DNA of 22,395 nucleotides from a virus. The number at the start of each line of letters is the position of its first letter. Within the stretch, counting starts at the first letter, position 1. Under the pieces are notes generated by a model. That model was not told the origin of the DNA and made no database searches. It saw only the letters and a list, made by a program, of their open reading frames with translations. Made by a program: the position numbers and the translations under genes. The stretch spans positions 1 through 22,395 of the IMG/VR virus record IMGVR_UViG_3300005433_000018, one strand, 5' to 3'. This document shows positions 7,820 to 15,453 of the stretch, piece after piece.

Positions 7820-7978
7820 ATGCGATATCAAAAAACTAGAAAGAAAAAATCCAAATCACGTACTAAAAAATCCACCGCTTCTAAAAAGGATCCATATGGC
7901 TACCAACCAGATAGTCCCTTAACACAACACTATCTTACAACAGGTGCTATACTTCCTGAAATAAAGAAGACTAGGTAG
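7820..7978 (+). CDS. Small highly basic protein (52 aa)
   Basis: An open frame from ATG 7820 to TAG 7978. The first 23 residues are dominated by Lys, Arg, Ser and Thr (KTRKKKSKSRTKKS), followed by an aromatic-proline patch (DPYGYQPDSP) and a short helix-like tail. No family is recognised. It fills what would otherwise be a 160-base gap, starts 11 bases after the previous stop, and its end overlaps the converging gene at 7971 by 8 bases. The composition suits a DNA- or RNA-binding or virion-packaged peptide. A late-promoter-like box precedes it. Chance cannot be excluded at this length. Confidence 0.5.
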   Translation: MRYQKTRKKKSKSRTKKSTASKKDPYGYQPDSPLTQHYLTTGAILPEIKKTR

Positions 7979-8345
7979 GTCTCCTAACTAATTGGATAGT
8001 CCGTCTCTTCACCCGTTTCTTTGAAATTTCAGACAGTTTGACGGTTGGGCCGTGAACAATTTCTATGTCTTTAGAATTGAGAGTAACCAGTGTGGTACGG
8101 AAATATCTGAAATCACCCTTTAGGAAAATATTGATTGGTAACTTCCTGTTGGACTCGTGCCACCAAGTCTCTCCACATTTAAGAAATCTCATCTTGTCTG
8201 CTGGTAACATGAGCCTGCCATAATCATAAAAACTGATTACGTTGTTATCCTCATTTTGTACAATACCAACGTATTCCAACTCGCCCTTACGAATCAGGGA
8301 TAAAAAAGGGAATTTATCCCTTAATGTGTTAAAAATTTCGTTCAT
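7971..8345 (-). CDS. Conserved phage protein of unknown function
   Basis: A 124-residue minus-strand protein. It reads as a beta-rich fold with SFYDYGRL, a tryptophan pair in CGETWWHESNRKLPINIFL, an NSKDIEIVHGPTV strand pair and a basic C-terminus (KKRVKRRTIQLVRRP). The pattern resembles a short conserved protein I associate with cyanophage-like T4 relatives, but I know of no function for it. It is a single gene on the opposite strand, divergent from the BppU-like gene and convergent with the small basic gene, whose last 8 bases it overlaps. The ATG at 8345-8343 follows AGAG on its own strand, a weak ribosome binding site. Confidence 0.75.
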   Translation of the reverse strand: MNEIFNTLRDKFPFLSLIRKGELEYVGIVQNEDNNVISFYDYGRLMLPADKMRFLKCGETWWHESNRKLPINIFLKGDFRYFRTTLVTLNSKDIEIVHGPTVKLSEISKKRVKRRTIQLVRRPT

Positions 8346-8353
8346 GCTCTATC

Positions 8354-8361
8354 TATAAATA
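8354..8361 (+). promoter_or_regulatory. T4-type late promoter (TATAAATA)
   Basis: An exact TATAAATA lies 16 bases before the ATG at 8378 of a structural-type gene. T4-like late promoters consist of this box, read by the gp55/gp33/gp45 complex, with no -35. Expected initiation is near 8367, giving a leader of about ten bases. Its match and location before a tail gene fit late expression. Confidence 0.65.
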
Positions 8362-8377
8362 CTGTTAAATATGTATT

Positions 8378-9157
8378 ATGCAAACAGTATCAAGGTATTT
8401 ACTATCACAGTTGGTAATAGCCTACGTAAGTGGTTACCACGGGAGGAATTCGCAAGTGTACGATAGACGTATAACATTACACAGAGGGGTGTCAAATCCG
8501 CTAAATTTTACCTTTAAGAACGAGGATCAGAAAGCACAGGACATTGTGGGCAAAGAGTACGAGTTGAATATTATTGATTCTGAGTCCAAAAAGTCCGTAA
8601 TCACCAAAACCCTAACTATTGTAGATGATGGTTCTACAGTCAGCACCAAGGGTGATGCTTCTTGTACTATTACTGAGGGGGACCTTTTGCCTTTAGATGC
8701 AAAATTTTACAACTTTGCAGTGCGTGAAGTGAAATCGGATGGTAGCAGAGAAGTTACATATGCGGATACCGGTTATGCGGCATCAGGCACAATAGAACTT
8801 TTAGATAATGCCTATCCGCAGTTTATAGCAAGTACATCCGTTTCTGCGTTTACACTTTCTAGCGATACTTTTACTTCAGGTGCAATAGATGGAAAACCAG
8901 GAATCAATAACAACAAGGCTTTACATACCATTGCAATATATCCTAAATCATTCTCTGGCACAGTCACAGTGCAGGGCACAATGGAGAGTGACCCTGAAAC
9001 TGACGATGACTATTTTGATATTACCAGTTCAAATTTGGACAATTCTTCAAGCGTGTCTACTTTGAATTTTACTGGTGTTTTCCAAAATGTAAGATTCAAA
9101 GCGGTAAGAACAACTGGTACCACAGGCCGTATTGACAAAATCCTTTATAGACAGTAA
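8378..9157 (+). CDS. BppU-like baseplate/tail structural protein
   Basis: A 259-residue beta-rich protein. Residues about 29-140 follow the BppU N-terminal pattern: ITLHRG, then PLNFTFKN, a GKEYELNI strand, KTLTIVDDGS, an ITEGDLLPL turn, FYNFAVREV and finally a YADTGYAASGTIEL strand. The second half (about 150-259) is Ser/Thr-rich and resembles a beta-sandwich with SFSGTVTVQGTMES, as in tail or receptor-binding appendages. BppU-type domains form baseplate upper rings in siphophages, and related domains occur in marine myophage tail proteins. It is probably a late virion component, in keeping with the TATAAATA box just upstream. It lies alone between two early-type modules. An ATG at 8371 opens only a 31-codon frame and is not used here. 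Confidence 0.7.
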   Translation: MQTVSRYLLSQLVIAYVSGYHGRNSQVYDRRITLHRGVSNPLNFTFKNEDQKAQDIVGKEYELNIIDSESKKSVITKTLTIVDDGSTVSTKGDASCTITEGDLLPLDAKFYNFAVREVKSDGSREVTYADTGYAASGTIELLDNAYPQFIASTSVSAFTLSSDTFTSGAIDGKPGINNNKALHTIAIYPKSFSGTVTVQGTMESDPETDDDYFDITSSNLDNSSSVSTLNFTGVFQNVRFKAVRTTGTTGRIDKILYRQ

Positions 9158-9167
9158 AATATAGGGT

Positions 9168-10181
9168 ATGAACCTGATCCAATCTACTATTCTGACGAGC
9201 CTGCCTGCGGGTAGGAAAAAAACACCCAGTGGCTGGACATCTTTCAATGCACCCTGTTGTGTACATAATGGCGAAACGGCAGACAAGAAAAAACGTGGTG
9301 GTATAATGACAAGTGCGGATGGCACAGTAAGTTATCATTGTTTCAACTGTGGGTTCAAGGCAAGTTATGTGATAGGTAGAAAACTTACATATAAGATGAG
9401 ACAGTTTATGGGATATATTGGCATTCCCGATGATACCATACGTAAACTGGCTATCGAAGCCATGCGAGAAGAAGAGGGTGATGTAAAATTTGAAAAGAAA
9501 AAATTTGTTACATTCAAGAAAAGAGAATTGCCAAAGCATACAAGATCACTAGGTGAATGGCTAGAAGAATATACAGTGGGAACGATGCCAACAGAACAAC
9601 AAAATAAAATTGATAATCTATTAAACTATCTAGCAGGAAGGGGTATAGGAGCAGACTGGTATGACTTCATGTACTCGTCTGACAAACACTGGGACATTGA
9701 TAAAAGATTATTGATTCCGTTTTATTGGCGTGGAGACATAGTAGGATTCACAGGTAGAATTTTTGAACAGTCTGACAAGGTGAAATACTACACAGATGTG
9801 CAACCAGGATATGTGTTCAATATGGATGCACAGGACTGGACGAGGAAATTTGTAATAGTTACAGAAGGTCCATTCGATGCAATTACCATTTCTGGTGTGA
9901 GTATCCTTGGATCGGAGATAAATGATATACAAAGAGAACTTATAAATGGATTGGGCAAAAAAGTTATTGTTGTACCAGATAGAGATGCTCCAGGCGAAAA
10001 ACTTATTAATCAAGCAATAGAATTTGGATGGAGTGTTGCTTTTCCAGAATGGGAAGACAATATAAATGATATTGCCGACGCAGTTATGAAGTATGGAAGA
10101 TTGTTTACAATACAAACAATATTAAAAACAACAGAATCAAACAAGTTCAAGATAGACTTGAAAAGGAAAATGTATGGTTAG
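9168..10181 (+). CDS. DNA primase (gp61-like)
   Basis: A 337-residue primase. The N-terminal zinc site is visible as CCVH (C30, C31, H33) with CFNC (C58, C61). The TOPRIM core has TEGPFDA with E233 as the general base, and VPDRDAPG with metal ligands D271 and D273. In T4 the gp61 primase makes RNA pentamers with the gp41 helicase, whose gene lies one gene downstream. The size matches gp61-type proteins (T4: 342). It starts ten bases after the BppU-like gene, and AGGGT directly before the ATG may act as ribosome binding site. The stop overlaps the radical SAM start by 8 bases. No helicase domain is fused, unlike T7 gp4. Confidence 0.9.
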   Translation: MNLIQSTILTSLPAGRKKTPSGWTSFNAPCCVHNGETADKKKRGGIMTSADGTVSYHCFNCGFKASYVIGRKLTYKMRQFMGYIGIPDDTIRKLAIEAMREEEGDVKFEKKKFVTFKKRELPKHTRSLGEWLEEYTVGTMPTEQQNKIDNLLNYLAGRGIGADWYDFMYSSDKHWDIDKRLLIPFYWRGDIVGFTGRIFEQSDKVKYYTDVQPGYVFNMDAQDWTRKFVIVTEGPFDAITISGVSILGSEINDIQRELINGLGKKVIVVPDRDAPGEKLINQAIEFGWSVAFPEWEDNINDIADAVMKYGRLFTIQTILKTTESNKFKIDLKRKMYG

Positions 10182-11082
10182 TTTTCACATCGAACCAACA
10201 AGTAAATGTACATTGGAATGTCCATTGTGCGATAGAACGTGGTTCTATGAAAAATTCAAAAAAAGAAATCTACACGAGATTAATATTGATCACGTGGCAA
10301 AATTTGTTGGAACAAACGCTGAGGTTAAAATGTGTGGCAACAACGGCGATCCAATATACCATTCAAAATTTCTACAACTTTGTAAAAGATTAAAAGACAA
10401 TAACTGTAAACTACACATTCACACAAATGGATCATCAAAAACCAAAACATGGTGGAACAAATTAAAAGAAATACTAGGCGAGGAGGATTGCATAACATTT
10501 GCAATAGACGGCCTTGAAGACACAAATCATTTATATAGAAAAAATGCAAAATGGAAATCAATAATGACTGCTATTAACACTTTGCGAGACAGAAGGTTCA
10601 AGACAATATGGAAGTTTATTGTTTTCAAACATAATCAACATCAAATGTATGAAGCAAAACAAATGAGCAAAGACCTTGGATTCAATGACTTCCTTGTTGA
10701 GCACAGTGATAGATGGCTGGGCAACAAAGATCTAATGCCAGACAGTGAATATGTCCACAGTGATTACAAACACCAAAAGCAAGTTCTTATCAGTCCGGAA
10801 TACCAAGCAAAAATGCAACCAATGTGTATCAAAAATGAATTACCAAGTTGGCAACTATACATAGATGCCGAAGGGGACTTCTACCCTTGTTGTTGGATGG
10901 GCACCTATAGATACAAGTATAAAAGTGTTTTTTCTCCAAGAAAAAATAAGTTAAACATAAAAAACAACACACTGGAAAATATATTAAACAACAAAGAAAT
11001 AAAAGAGTTCTTTGATACAACAAAACAATTTACTTCTGCTCATGAATGTTGTAAAATACAATGTGGAGTAAAAAATGGCTGA
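10174..11082 (+). CDS. Radical SAM protein with C-terminal SPASM-like cysteines
   Basis: A 302-residue enzyme. CTLECPLC (C12, C16, C19) is the CX3CX2C site that binds the catalytic [4Fe-4S] cluster and S-adenosylmethionine. NNGDPIYH (about 55-62) fits the strand 2 region, and HIHTNG and FAIDG fit later strands of the partial TIM barrel. The C-terminal third has a SPASM-like arrangement: QPMC, LYIDAEGDFYPCCWMG, then a NTLENILNN stretch and a final ECCKIQC. Radical SAM/SPASM proteins modify peptides, proteins or small molecules; the substrate is not evident here. Both ends overlap neighbours by 8 bases (primase upstream, replicative helicase downstream), so it is co-translated with the primosome genes. 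Confidence 0.88.
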   Translation: MVSFHIEPTSKCTLECPLCDRTWFYEKFKKRNLHEINIDHVAKFVGTNAEVKMCGNNGDPIYHSKFLQLCKRLKDNNCKLHIHTNGSSKTKTWWNKLKEILGEEDCITFAIDGLEDTNHLYRKNAKWKSIMTAINTLRDRRFKTIWKFIVFKHNQHQMYEAKQMSKDLGFNDFLVEHSDRWLGNKDLMPDSEYVHSDYKHQKQVLISPEYQAKMQPMCIKNELPSWQLYIDAEGDFYPCCWMGTYRYKYKSVFSPRKNKLNIKNNTLENILNNKEIKEFFDTTKQFTSAHECCKIQCGVKNG

Positions 11083-12517
11083 ATATACTTTTGACGTACA
11101 GAAACTATACATAGAGATGCTTCTTGCAGATGCAGAATCATTTGCTAGAGCTCAGAACATATTCAAACCTGAATCCTTTGATCGTAAACTACAACCAATT
11201 GCAAAATTTGTAAAAGACTACATGGATGAGTATAAAGTTATGCCAGATGTAGAACAGGTGAATGCAAAACACGATATCAAATTAAAATCAGCAAAAGATT
11301 TAGACCCAAGCCACTTCAATTGGCTATTGGATGAATTTGAAACTTTTTCAAGACACAAGGCACTAGAACATGCAATACTTCAATCAGCAGACTTGCTGGA
11401 GAAGGGAGACTATGCACCTGTTGAGGACATGGTCAAGGACGCAGTCAATGTAGGACTGACACGTGATCTTGGTACAGACTACTTTGAGGATCCAAAGGGA
11501 AGACTAGAGGCACTCAAGGCGAACAACGGACAGATCAGCACAGGCTGGGCTAACTTAGACAAGAAACTGTTTGGCGGTTTCAACCGTGGAGAACTAAACA
11601 TCTTTGCAGGTGGATCAGGCGCAGGTAAGAGTTTGTTCTTACAGAATCTTGCGGTTAACTGGGCCACTGCTGGTCTGAACGTTTGTTACATATCTTTTGA
11701 ATTGAGTGAGCAACTCACTGCCATGAGATTAGATGCCATGATGACTAACATTCCAACACGTAAAGTTTTTCCTGAGATAGACAATGTTGAGATGAAAGTG
11801 AAGATGATGGCTAAGAAGTCTGGAACTTTGCAGATCAAATATCTACCAAGTGGTAGCACTGTCTTGGACATACGGACATATCTAAAAGAATTAGAACTTA
11901 AAAACAAAAAGAAAATAGACTGCATACTAATTGACTATCTGGATTTAATGATGCCAAAAAGCAAAAGGATTTCTCCTGCAGACTTATTCATCAAAGACAA
12001 GTATGTGTCAGAAGAACTAAGAAACTTGGTTGTGGAAAAACAATGTATACTGGCAACAGCATCACAGTTGAACAGGGCATCTGTAGAAGAGATAGAGTTT
12101 GATCACTCTCACATATCAGGTGGACTATCTAAGATACAAACTGCTGACAATGTCATAGGTATATTCACGAGTAGGGCAATGAAGGAACGTGGCAGATATC
12201 AGATACAGTTCATGAAGACCAGATCTAGTTCTGGTGTTGGACAAAAAGTAGACTTGGAGTTTGATGTGGACAGTTTGAGAATAAGAGATCTAGCAGATGA
12301 TCCGGAATACAAACAGTTTGACAAACAGAGAAGTACAATATATGATTCTTTGAAACAAACTTCAAAAGTGTCAGCATCAGATGGCACACCCAAAGATGCC
12401 AGAACCGATGTTCCGGATCCTCGTAAAGGAGATACTATTGGCAAAGTCAAAGCCACTGTTGAGGGAGGAAAACTAAGACAACTCCTAAACGAACTCCATT
12501 CAGACGAAGAACAATAA
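11075..12517 (+). CDS. DnaB-type replicative helicase (gp41-like)
   Basis: A 480-residue RecA-fold helicase. The N-terminal 150 residues are helical and suit the primase-interaction and ring-forming domain. The core has STGWANLDKKLFGGFNRGEL (155-174), Walker A GSGAGKS (180-186), the H1a-like SFELSE (207-212), a Walker B strand ending LIDYLDLM, and ASQLNRASVEE (motif H3). In T4, gp41 is the hexameric 5'-3' helicase that pairs with gp61 primase; the size is close to T4 gp41 (475). The tail after residue 415 is polar and may be disordered (KVSASDGTPKDARTDVPDPR). It overlaps the radical SAM gene by 8 bases, and an 80-base gap separates it from the polymerase gene. All key motifs are intact. Confidence 0.93.
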   Translation: MAEYTFDVQKLYIEMLLADAESFARAQNIFKPESFDRKLQPIAKFVKDYMDEYKVMPDVEQVNAKHDIKLKSAKDLDPSHFNWLLDEFETFSRHKALEHAILQSADLLEKGDYAPVEDMVKDAVNVGLTRDLGTDYFEDPKGRLEALKANNGQISTGWANLDKKLFGGFNRGELNIFAGGSGAGKSLFLQNLAVNWATAGLNVCYISFELSEQLTAMRLDAMMTNIPTRKVFPEIDNVEMKVKMMAKKSGTLQIKYLPSGSTVLDIRTYLKELELKNKKKIDCILIDYLDLMMPKSKRISPADLFIKDKYVSEELRNLVVEKQCILATASQLNRASVEEIEFDHSHISGGLSKIQTADNVIGIFTSRAMKERGRYQIQFMKTRSSSGVGQKVDLEFDVDSLRIRDLADDPEYKQFDKQRSTIYDSLKQTSKVSASDGTPKDARTDVPDPRKGDTIGKVKATVEGGKLRQLLNELHSDEEQ

Positions 12518-12597
12518 CCAAAAAAATATCCAAAATAATATACGCAGATAAATATATTTGCTCAAGGCAACACAGGCAAATATAAAAGCATAGGCAA
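12518..12597 (+). promoter_or_regulatory. Leader with late-promoter-like box and AGGCAA repeats
   Basis: This 80-base gap before the DnaE-family gene holds GATAAATAT (ATAAATA at 12548-12554), a near match to the late box. Three copies of AGGCAA follow at 12565-12570, 12574-12579 and 12592-12597, the last ending right at the ATG. No standard sigma70 pair and no strong Shine-Dalgarno sequence are visible. The frame closes at TAA 12583-12585, so the coding region cannot extend upstream to supply a missing PHP domain. Confidence 0.35.
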
Positions 12598-14289
12598 ATG
12601 AAAGATAAAGAACTAAACGACATAACAAGGCTGTACGATAGATTCATTAGGCAATGTCCAGGCACAGAAAAATACACGCAAAGGCTCGCCGAGGAAACTC
12701 AAATCATCCTTCGACTACGTTTCGTAGACTACTTCATACAAATATGTGACATCATAGCAATGACCCGAGACATACCGCACATGACACGTGGTAGTGCTGG
12801 TTCATCGTTAGTCTGTTACCTATTGGGCATAACAGATGTGGACCCAGTGGAGTGGGACATACCCGTTGCACGATTCCTCAATCCCAACCGGGACGACCTA
12901 CCTGATGTGGACATAGATTTCCCCCATCACAGACAGGATGAGGTCATGCAGAGGATCTTCAAGAAGTGGCCCGGACGCAGTGCTAGGATATCTAACTACG
13001 TGCTCTATCAAGATAAATCAGCAAGACGTGAGGCGGCCAAACGTTTGGGTGTAAAGGGTAACCTACCCCGCAGGTTCACATATGATTCTCTTGGCATCGA
13101 TACCAAAGAAGCCAAAAGGATCGAAAACAAATTGAAAGGCAAGAAAAGATGCATATCAAAACACTGCGGAGGAATACTAATGTTTCAAAGACAACTACCA
13201 AAAAGCCTGTTCACGGCGGAGAATCAAATACTACTAGACAAAAACGAAGTGGAGGACCTAGAACACCTCAAGGTGGACATTTTAGCCAATCGTGGTTTAT
13301 CACAACTCATAGAGATAGACCCAACAATGAAACTAACAGACTATCCGGAGGAAGATGCCGCTACCTCGGACCTTTTGTGCAGAGGAGATGTGTTGGGAGT
13401 GACACAGGCAGAGAGTCCAGCCATGAGAAGATTGTTCAGGGCGATACAACCAAAGGGTAGACGTGACTGTGTCTTTGGCACAGCACTGATACGACCTGTT
13501 GCTATATCTGGACGTAAGAAAGCAACCATGTTCCATGATTGGAGCAAAGAACGTATAAGTGACACAATAGTGTATGAGGATGATGCCATAGACAGGATAT
13601 CAGAAGTGTTAGACATAGACAAGTATGAAGCCGACATGTATCGTAGAGCGTTTGCCAAAAAGAACGAAGAAAAGATTATGGAGTTCATTTCAAGGCTTGG
13701 CAATCATCCACGCAAAGATGAAATAATCACCATGCTACAATCATTATCTGGTTTTGGTTTGTGTAGAGCACACGCAGTAAATTTAGGTAGACTGATATGG
13801 GCACTTGCATACCAGAAGGCACACAACCCAGAAAAGTTTTGGAAATCGTGTTTAAAACATTGCCAAGGTTCATACAAACGCTGGGTATACAGAACAGAAG
13901 CCAAGCGTGTGGGTATAGAAGTTGTAACACCAAGCAAATCGGATAAGTGGGACACACCAGAATTCCAGTATAGAAAATATGGTTGGTGGAGTCAAGATAA
14001 CTTCATGCCAGGTATGTACGTGAAAGAACTTTATCTTGACAAGGTAGAGTTTGCAGGAATGATAGCAAACGGCAGAGTGTTCCGTGGAGACAAAGGTAGA
14101 TATGTAACGTTCTTAACACTAGGAGTTGGTAATGGACAATACATAGACGTCACCATAAAGAAAGCATTTGCATACAGTGATCACGATGTGGTATGGGGAC
14201 AGGGAACTATACGGCACTCTAACAATTCAGACTACGTTGAATGTTTTGATTCTAAAGGATTTAGGCTAGAAAAATTCATCAATAACTAA
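12598..14289 (+). CDS. PHP-less DnaE-family DNA polymerase (Pol III alpha-like)
   Basis: A 563-residue C-family polymerase relative. RGSAGSSLVCYLLGITDVDP (64-83) is the DnaE glycine-serine palm motif. PDVDIDF (102-108) holds catalytic D105 and D107, and HLKVDIL (223-229) holds the third Asp, D227. SKHCGGILM (187-195) matches the KHAGGVVI stretch. VYEDDA (325-330), ADMYRRAFAKK (345-355), and GFGLCRAHAVNLGRLIWALAYQKAHNPEKFW (in two blocks, 385-400 and 401-415) follow the fingers order of DnaE. Near residue 480 FAGMIANGRVF starts an OB-like tail. Against about 1160 residues in E. coli DnaE, the whole N-terminal PHP domain is missing and the fingers are shortened. The N-terminal half is locally GC-richer than flanking genes. 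Active polymerase or repair enzyme is the likeliest role. Confidence 0.85.
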   Translation: MKDKELNDITRLYDRFIRQCPGTEKYTQRLAEETQIILRLRFVDYFIQICDIIAMTRDIPHMTRGSAGSSLVCYLLGITDVDPVEWDIPVARFLNPNRDDLPDVDIDFPHHRQDEVMQRIFKKWPGRSARISNYVLYQDKSARREAAKRLGVKGNLPRRFTYDSLGIDTKEAKRIENKLKGKKRCISKHCGGILMFQRQLPKSLFTAENQILLDKNEVEDLEHLKVDILANRGLSQLIEIDPTMKLTDYPEEDAATSDLLCRGDVLGVTQAESPAMRRLFRAIQPKGRRDCVFGTALIRPVAISGRKKATMFHDWSKERISDTIVYEDDAIDRISEVLDIDKYEADMYRRAFAKKNEEKIMEFISRLGNHPRKDEIITMLQSLSGFGLCRAHAVNLGRLIWALAYQKAHNPEKFWKSCLKHCQGSYKRWVYRTEAKRVGIEVVTPSKSDKWDTPEFQYRKYGWWSQDNFMPGMYVKELYLDKVEFAGMIANGRVFRGDKGRYVTFLTLGVGNGQYIDVTIKKAFAYSDHDVVWGQGTIRHSNNSDYVECFDSKGFRLEKFINN

Positions 14290-14302
14290 TATAATAGTAC
14301 TA

Positions 14303-15022
14303 ATGAAAAAATGCATAGTTCAATATTGGATCCCAAGTTCTGACTATTCCGATCCAGGATACAACAATCTCCTGCAAGAAAAGGACCAACACAAACTGGT
14401 AGAATTAAGCACAAAAAGTTTTGAACAATATGCAAACAAGTACGGTTACGATTTCAAAAGAATCAGCGAAAAGAAAATTAATTTCAAACATCCTACGTTT
14501 GAAAGATTTGATTTGTGGTTAGACGATTCGTGGTGGGAAGAATACGACGAAATCATGTATGTGGATTGTGATGTGTTTGCAATGCCAGATGCACCTGATA
14601 TATTCCAAAACTATAAAACATTAGACACTTTTAAAGTTTGCAATCATCCTGCATTCCAAATGGCCACAGAGCCGGATCAGATTGATCATGTGTATCACGG
14701 ACTACTGAAAAAGTGCAAACTAGATGAAGTAAAATGGTATGGATTCCAACCGGGAGTTTTTATTTTGACAAAAACTGCAAGAGACATAATGAAACCGTAC
14801 ATAGAACAATTTAAAGAACTAAACGATCATGATGGGCACATCTTGATATGGGCCTGCATAAAGAGTAAAGTGCCTTTAACTAGAATGCATCAATATTATA
14901 ATTATAAAAGAGCCCATTTCAAAGGACATCCAGAAATTTATTTTTTCCATGCCGCAGGACATAAAAAAATGAAAGAACAAGAAAAAATAACAACATTTCT
15001 CGCAGACAAAGGTATCAAATGA
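14303..15022 (+). CDS. GT8-like glycosyltransferase
   Basis: A 239-residue GT-A type transferase. The metal-binding DxD motif is D88-C-D90 within a strand IMYVDCDVFAMPD. Before it the FERFDLWLDDSWWEEYDEI segment fits the GT8 core, and WYGFQPGVFILTK provides the later acceptor-site strand. HAAGHKKMKEQEK near the C-terminus carries a candidate third metal-ligand histidine. GT8 enzymes move hexoses or related sugars to glycan or lipid acceptors; donor and acceptor are not determined here. It opens the glycan cassette, 13 bases after the DnaE-family stop, with ATGA overlap into the GDPD-like gene. No signal peptide appears, so it should act in the host cytoplasm. Confidence 0.75.
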   Translation: MKKCIVQYWIPSSDYSDPGYNNLLQEKDQHKLVELSTKSFEQYANKYGYDFKRISEKKINFKHPTFERFDLWLDDSWWEEYDEIMYVDCDVFAMPDAPDIFQNYKTLDTFKVCNHPAFQMATEPDQIDHVYHGLLKKCKLDEVKWYGFQPGVFILTKTARDIMKPYIEQFKELNDHDGHILIWACIKSKVPLTRMHQYYNYKRAHFKGHPEIYFFHAAGHKKMKEQEKITTFLADKGIK

Positions 15023-15453
15023 TTCTCATAGCACATCGTGGCAATACAAATGGTAGGCAACCCGAAAAGGAAAACACTGTGGAGTACATAGAAGCCGCAC
15101 TTAAAAAAGGATATCATTGTGAGATAGATGTTTGCAAATGGGACGGCAAGATGTTTTATCTTGGCCACGACGAACCGCAGGAAGCGGTAACCTTGCAATG
15201 GTTGAGAGATAATTTATTATGGTGCCATGCTAAAAGTTTTAATGCTCTAGAGGCAATGGTGGCGGCAGGAATACATTGTTTTTATCATACGTCCGACAAA
15301 TACACACTAACCTCACAAGGTTGGATATGGGCATACCCAGGACAACCCGGTGGCAAGTATACAATCGCCGTACACCCAGAAGAACTACATCCGGCGGACG
15401 TATATAAATTTGCAGGTGTTTGCAGTGATTACGTGGAGAAGTTTGATGATTAA
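15019..15453 (+). CDS. GDPD-like phosphodiesterase domain, short form
   Basis: A 144-residue protein with the first half of the glycerophosphodiester phosphodiesterase signature: HRGN (H6, R7), ENT (E18-T20), EIDV (E35, D37) and GHDEP (H50, D51). In GDPD enzymes these provide the metal ligands and the two catalytic histidines. The later CHAKSFNALEAM and GWIWAYPG segments are barrel-like, but the chain is about 100 residues shorter than a complete GDPD TIM barrel. The gene starts in an ATGA overlap with the glycosyltransferase and overlaps the KdsC-like gene by 8 bases. It could cleave a glycerophosphodiester or be a specialised short member acting on glycan or lipid intermediates; the catalytic residues appear intact. 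Confidence 0.7.
   Translation: MILIAHRGNTNGRQPEKENTVEYIEAALKKGYHCEIDVCKWDGKMFYLGHDEPQEAVTLQWLRDNLLWCHAKSFNALEAMVAAGIHCFYHTSDKYTLTSQGWIWAYPGQPGGKYTIAVHPEELHPADVYKFAGVCSDYVEKFDD

Noticed and set aside
8371-8466. Alternative 31-codon frame starting at ATG 8371
   Set aside because: It ends quickly and overlaps the BppU-like frame, which has clear family features.
14290-14295. TATAAT before the GT8-like gene
   Set aside because: No -35-like hexamer at the correct distance; AT-rich sequence yields such hexamers by chance.
15350-15445. N-terminal extension of the KdsC-like protein from GTG 15350
   Set aside because: KdsC proteins begin at the nucleophile strand, and GGAG sits properly before ATG 15446.
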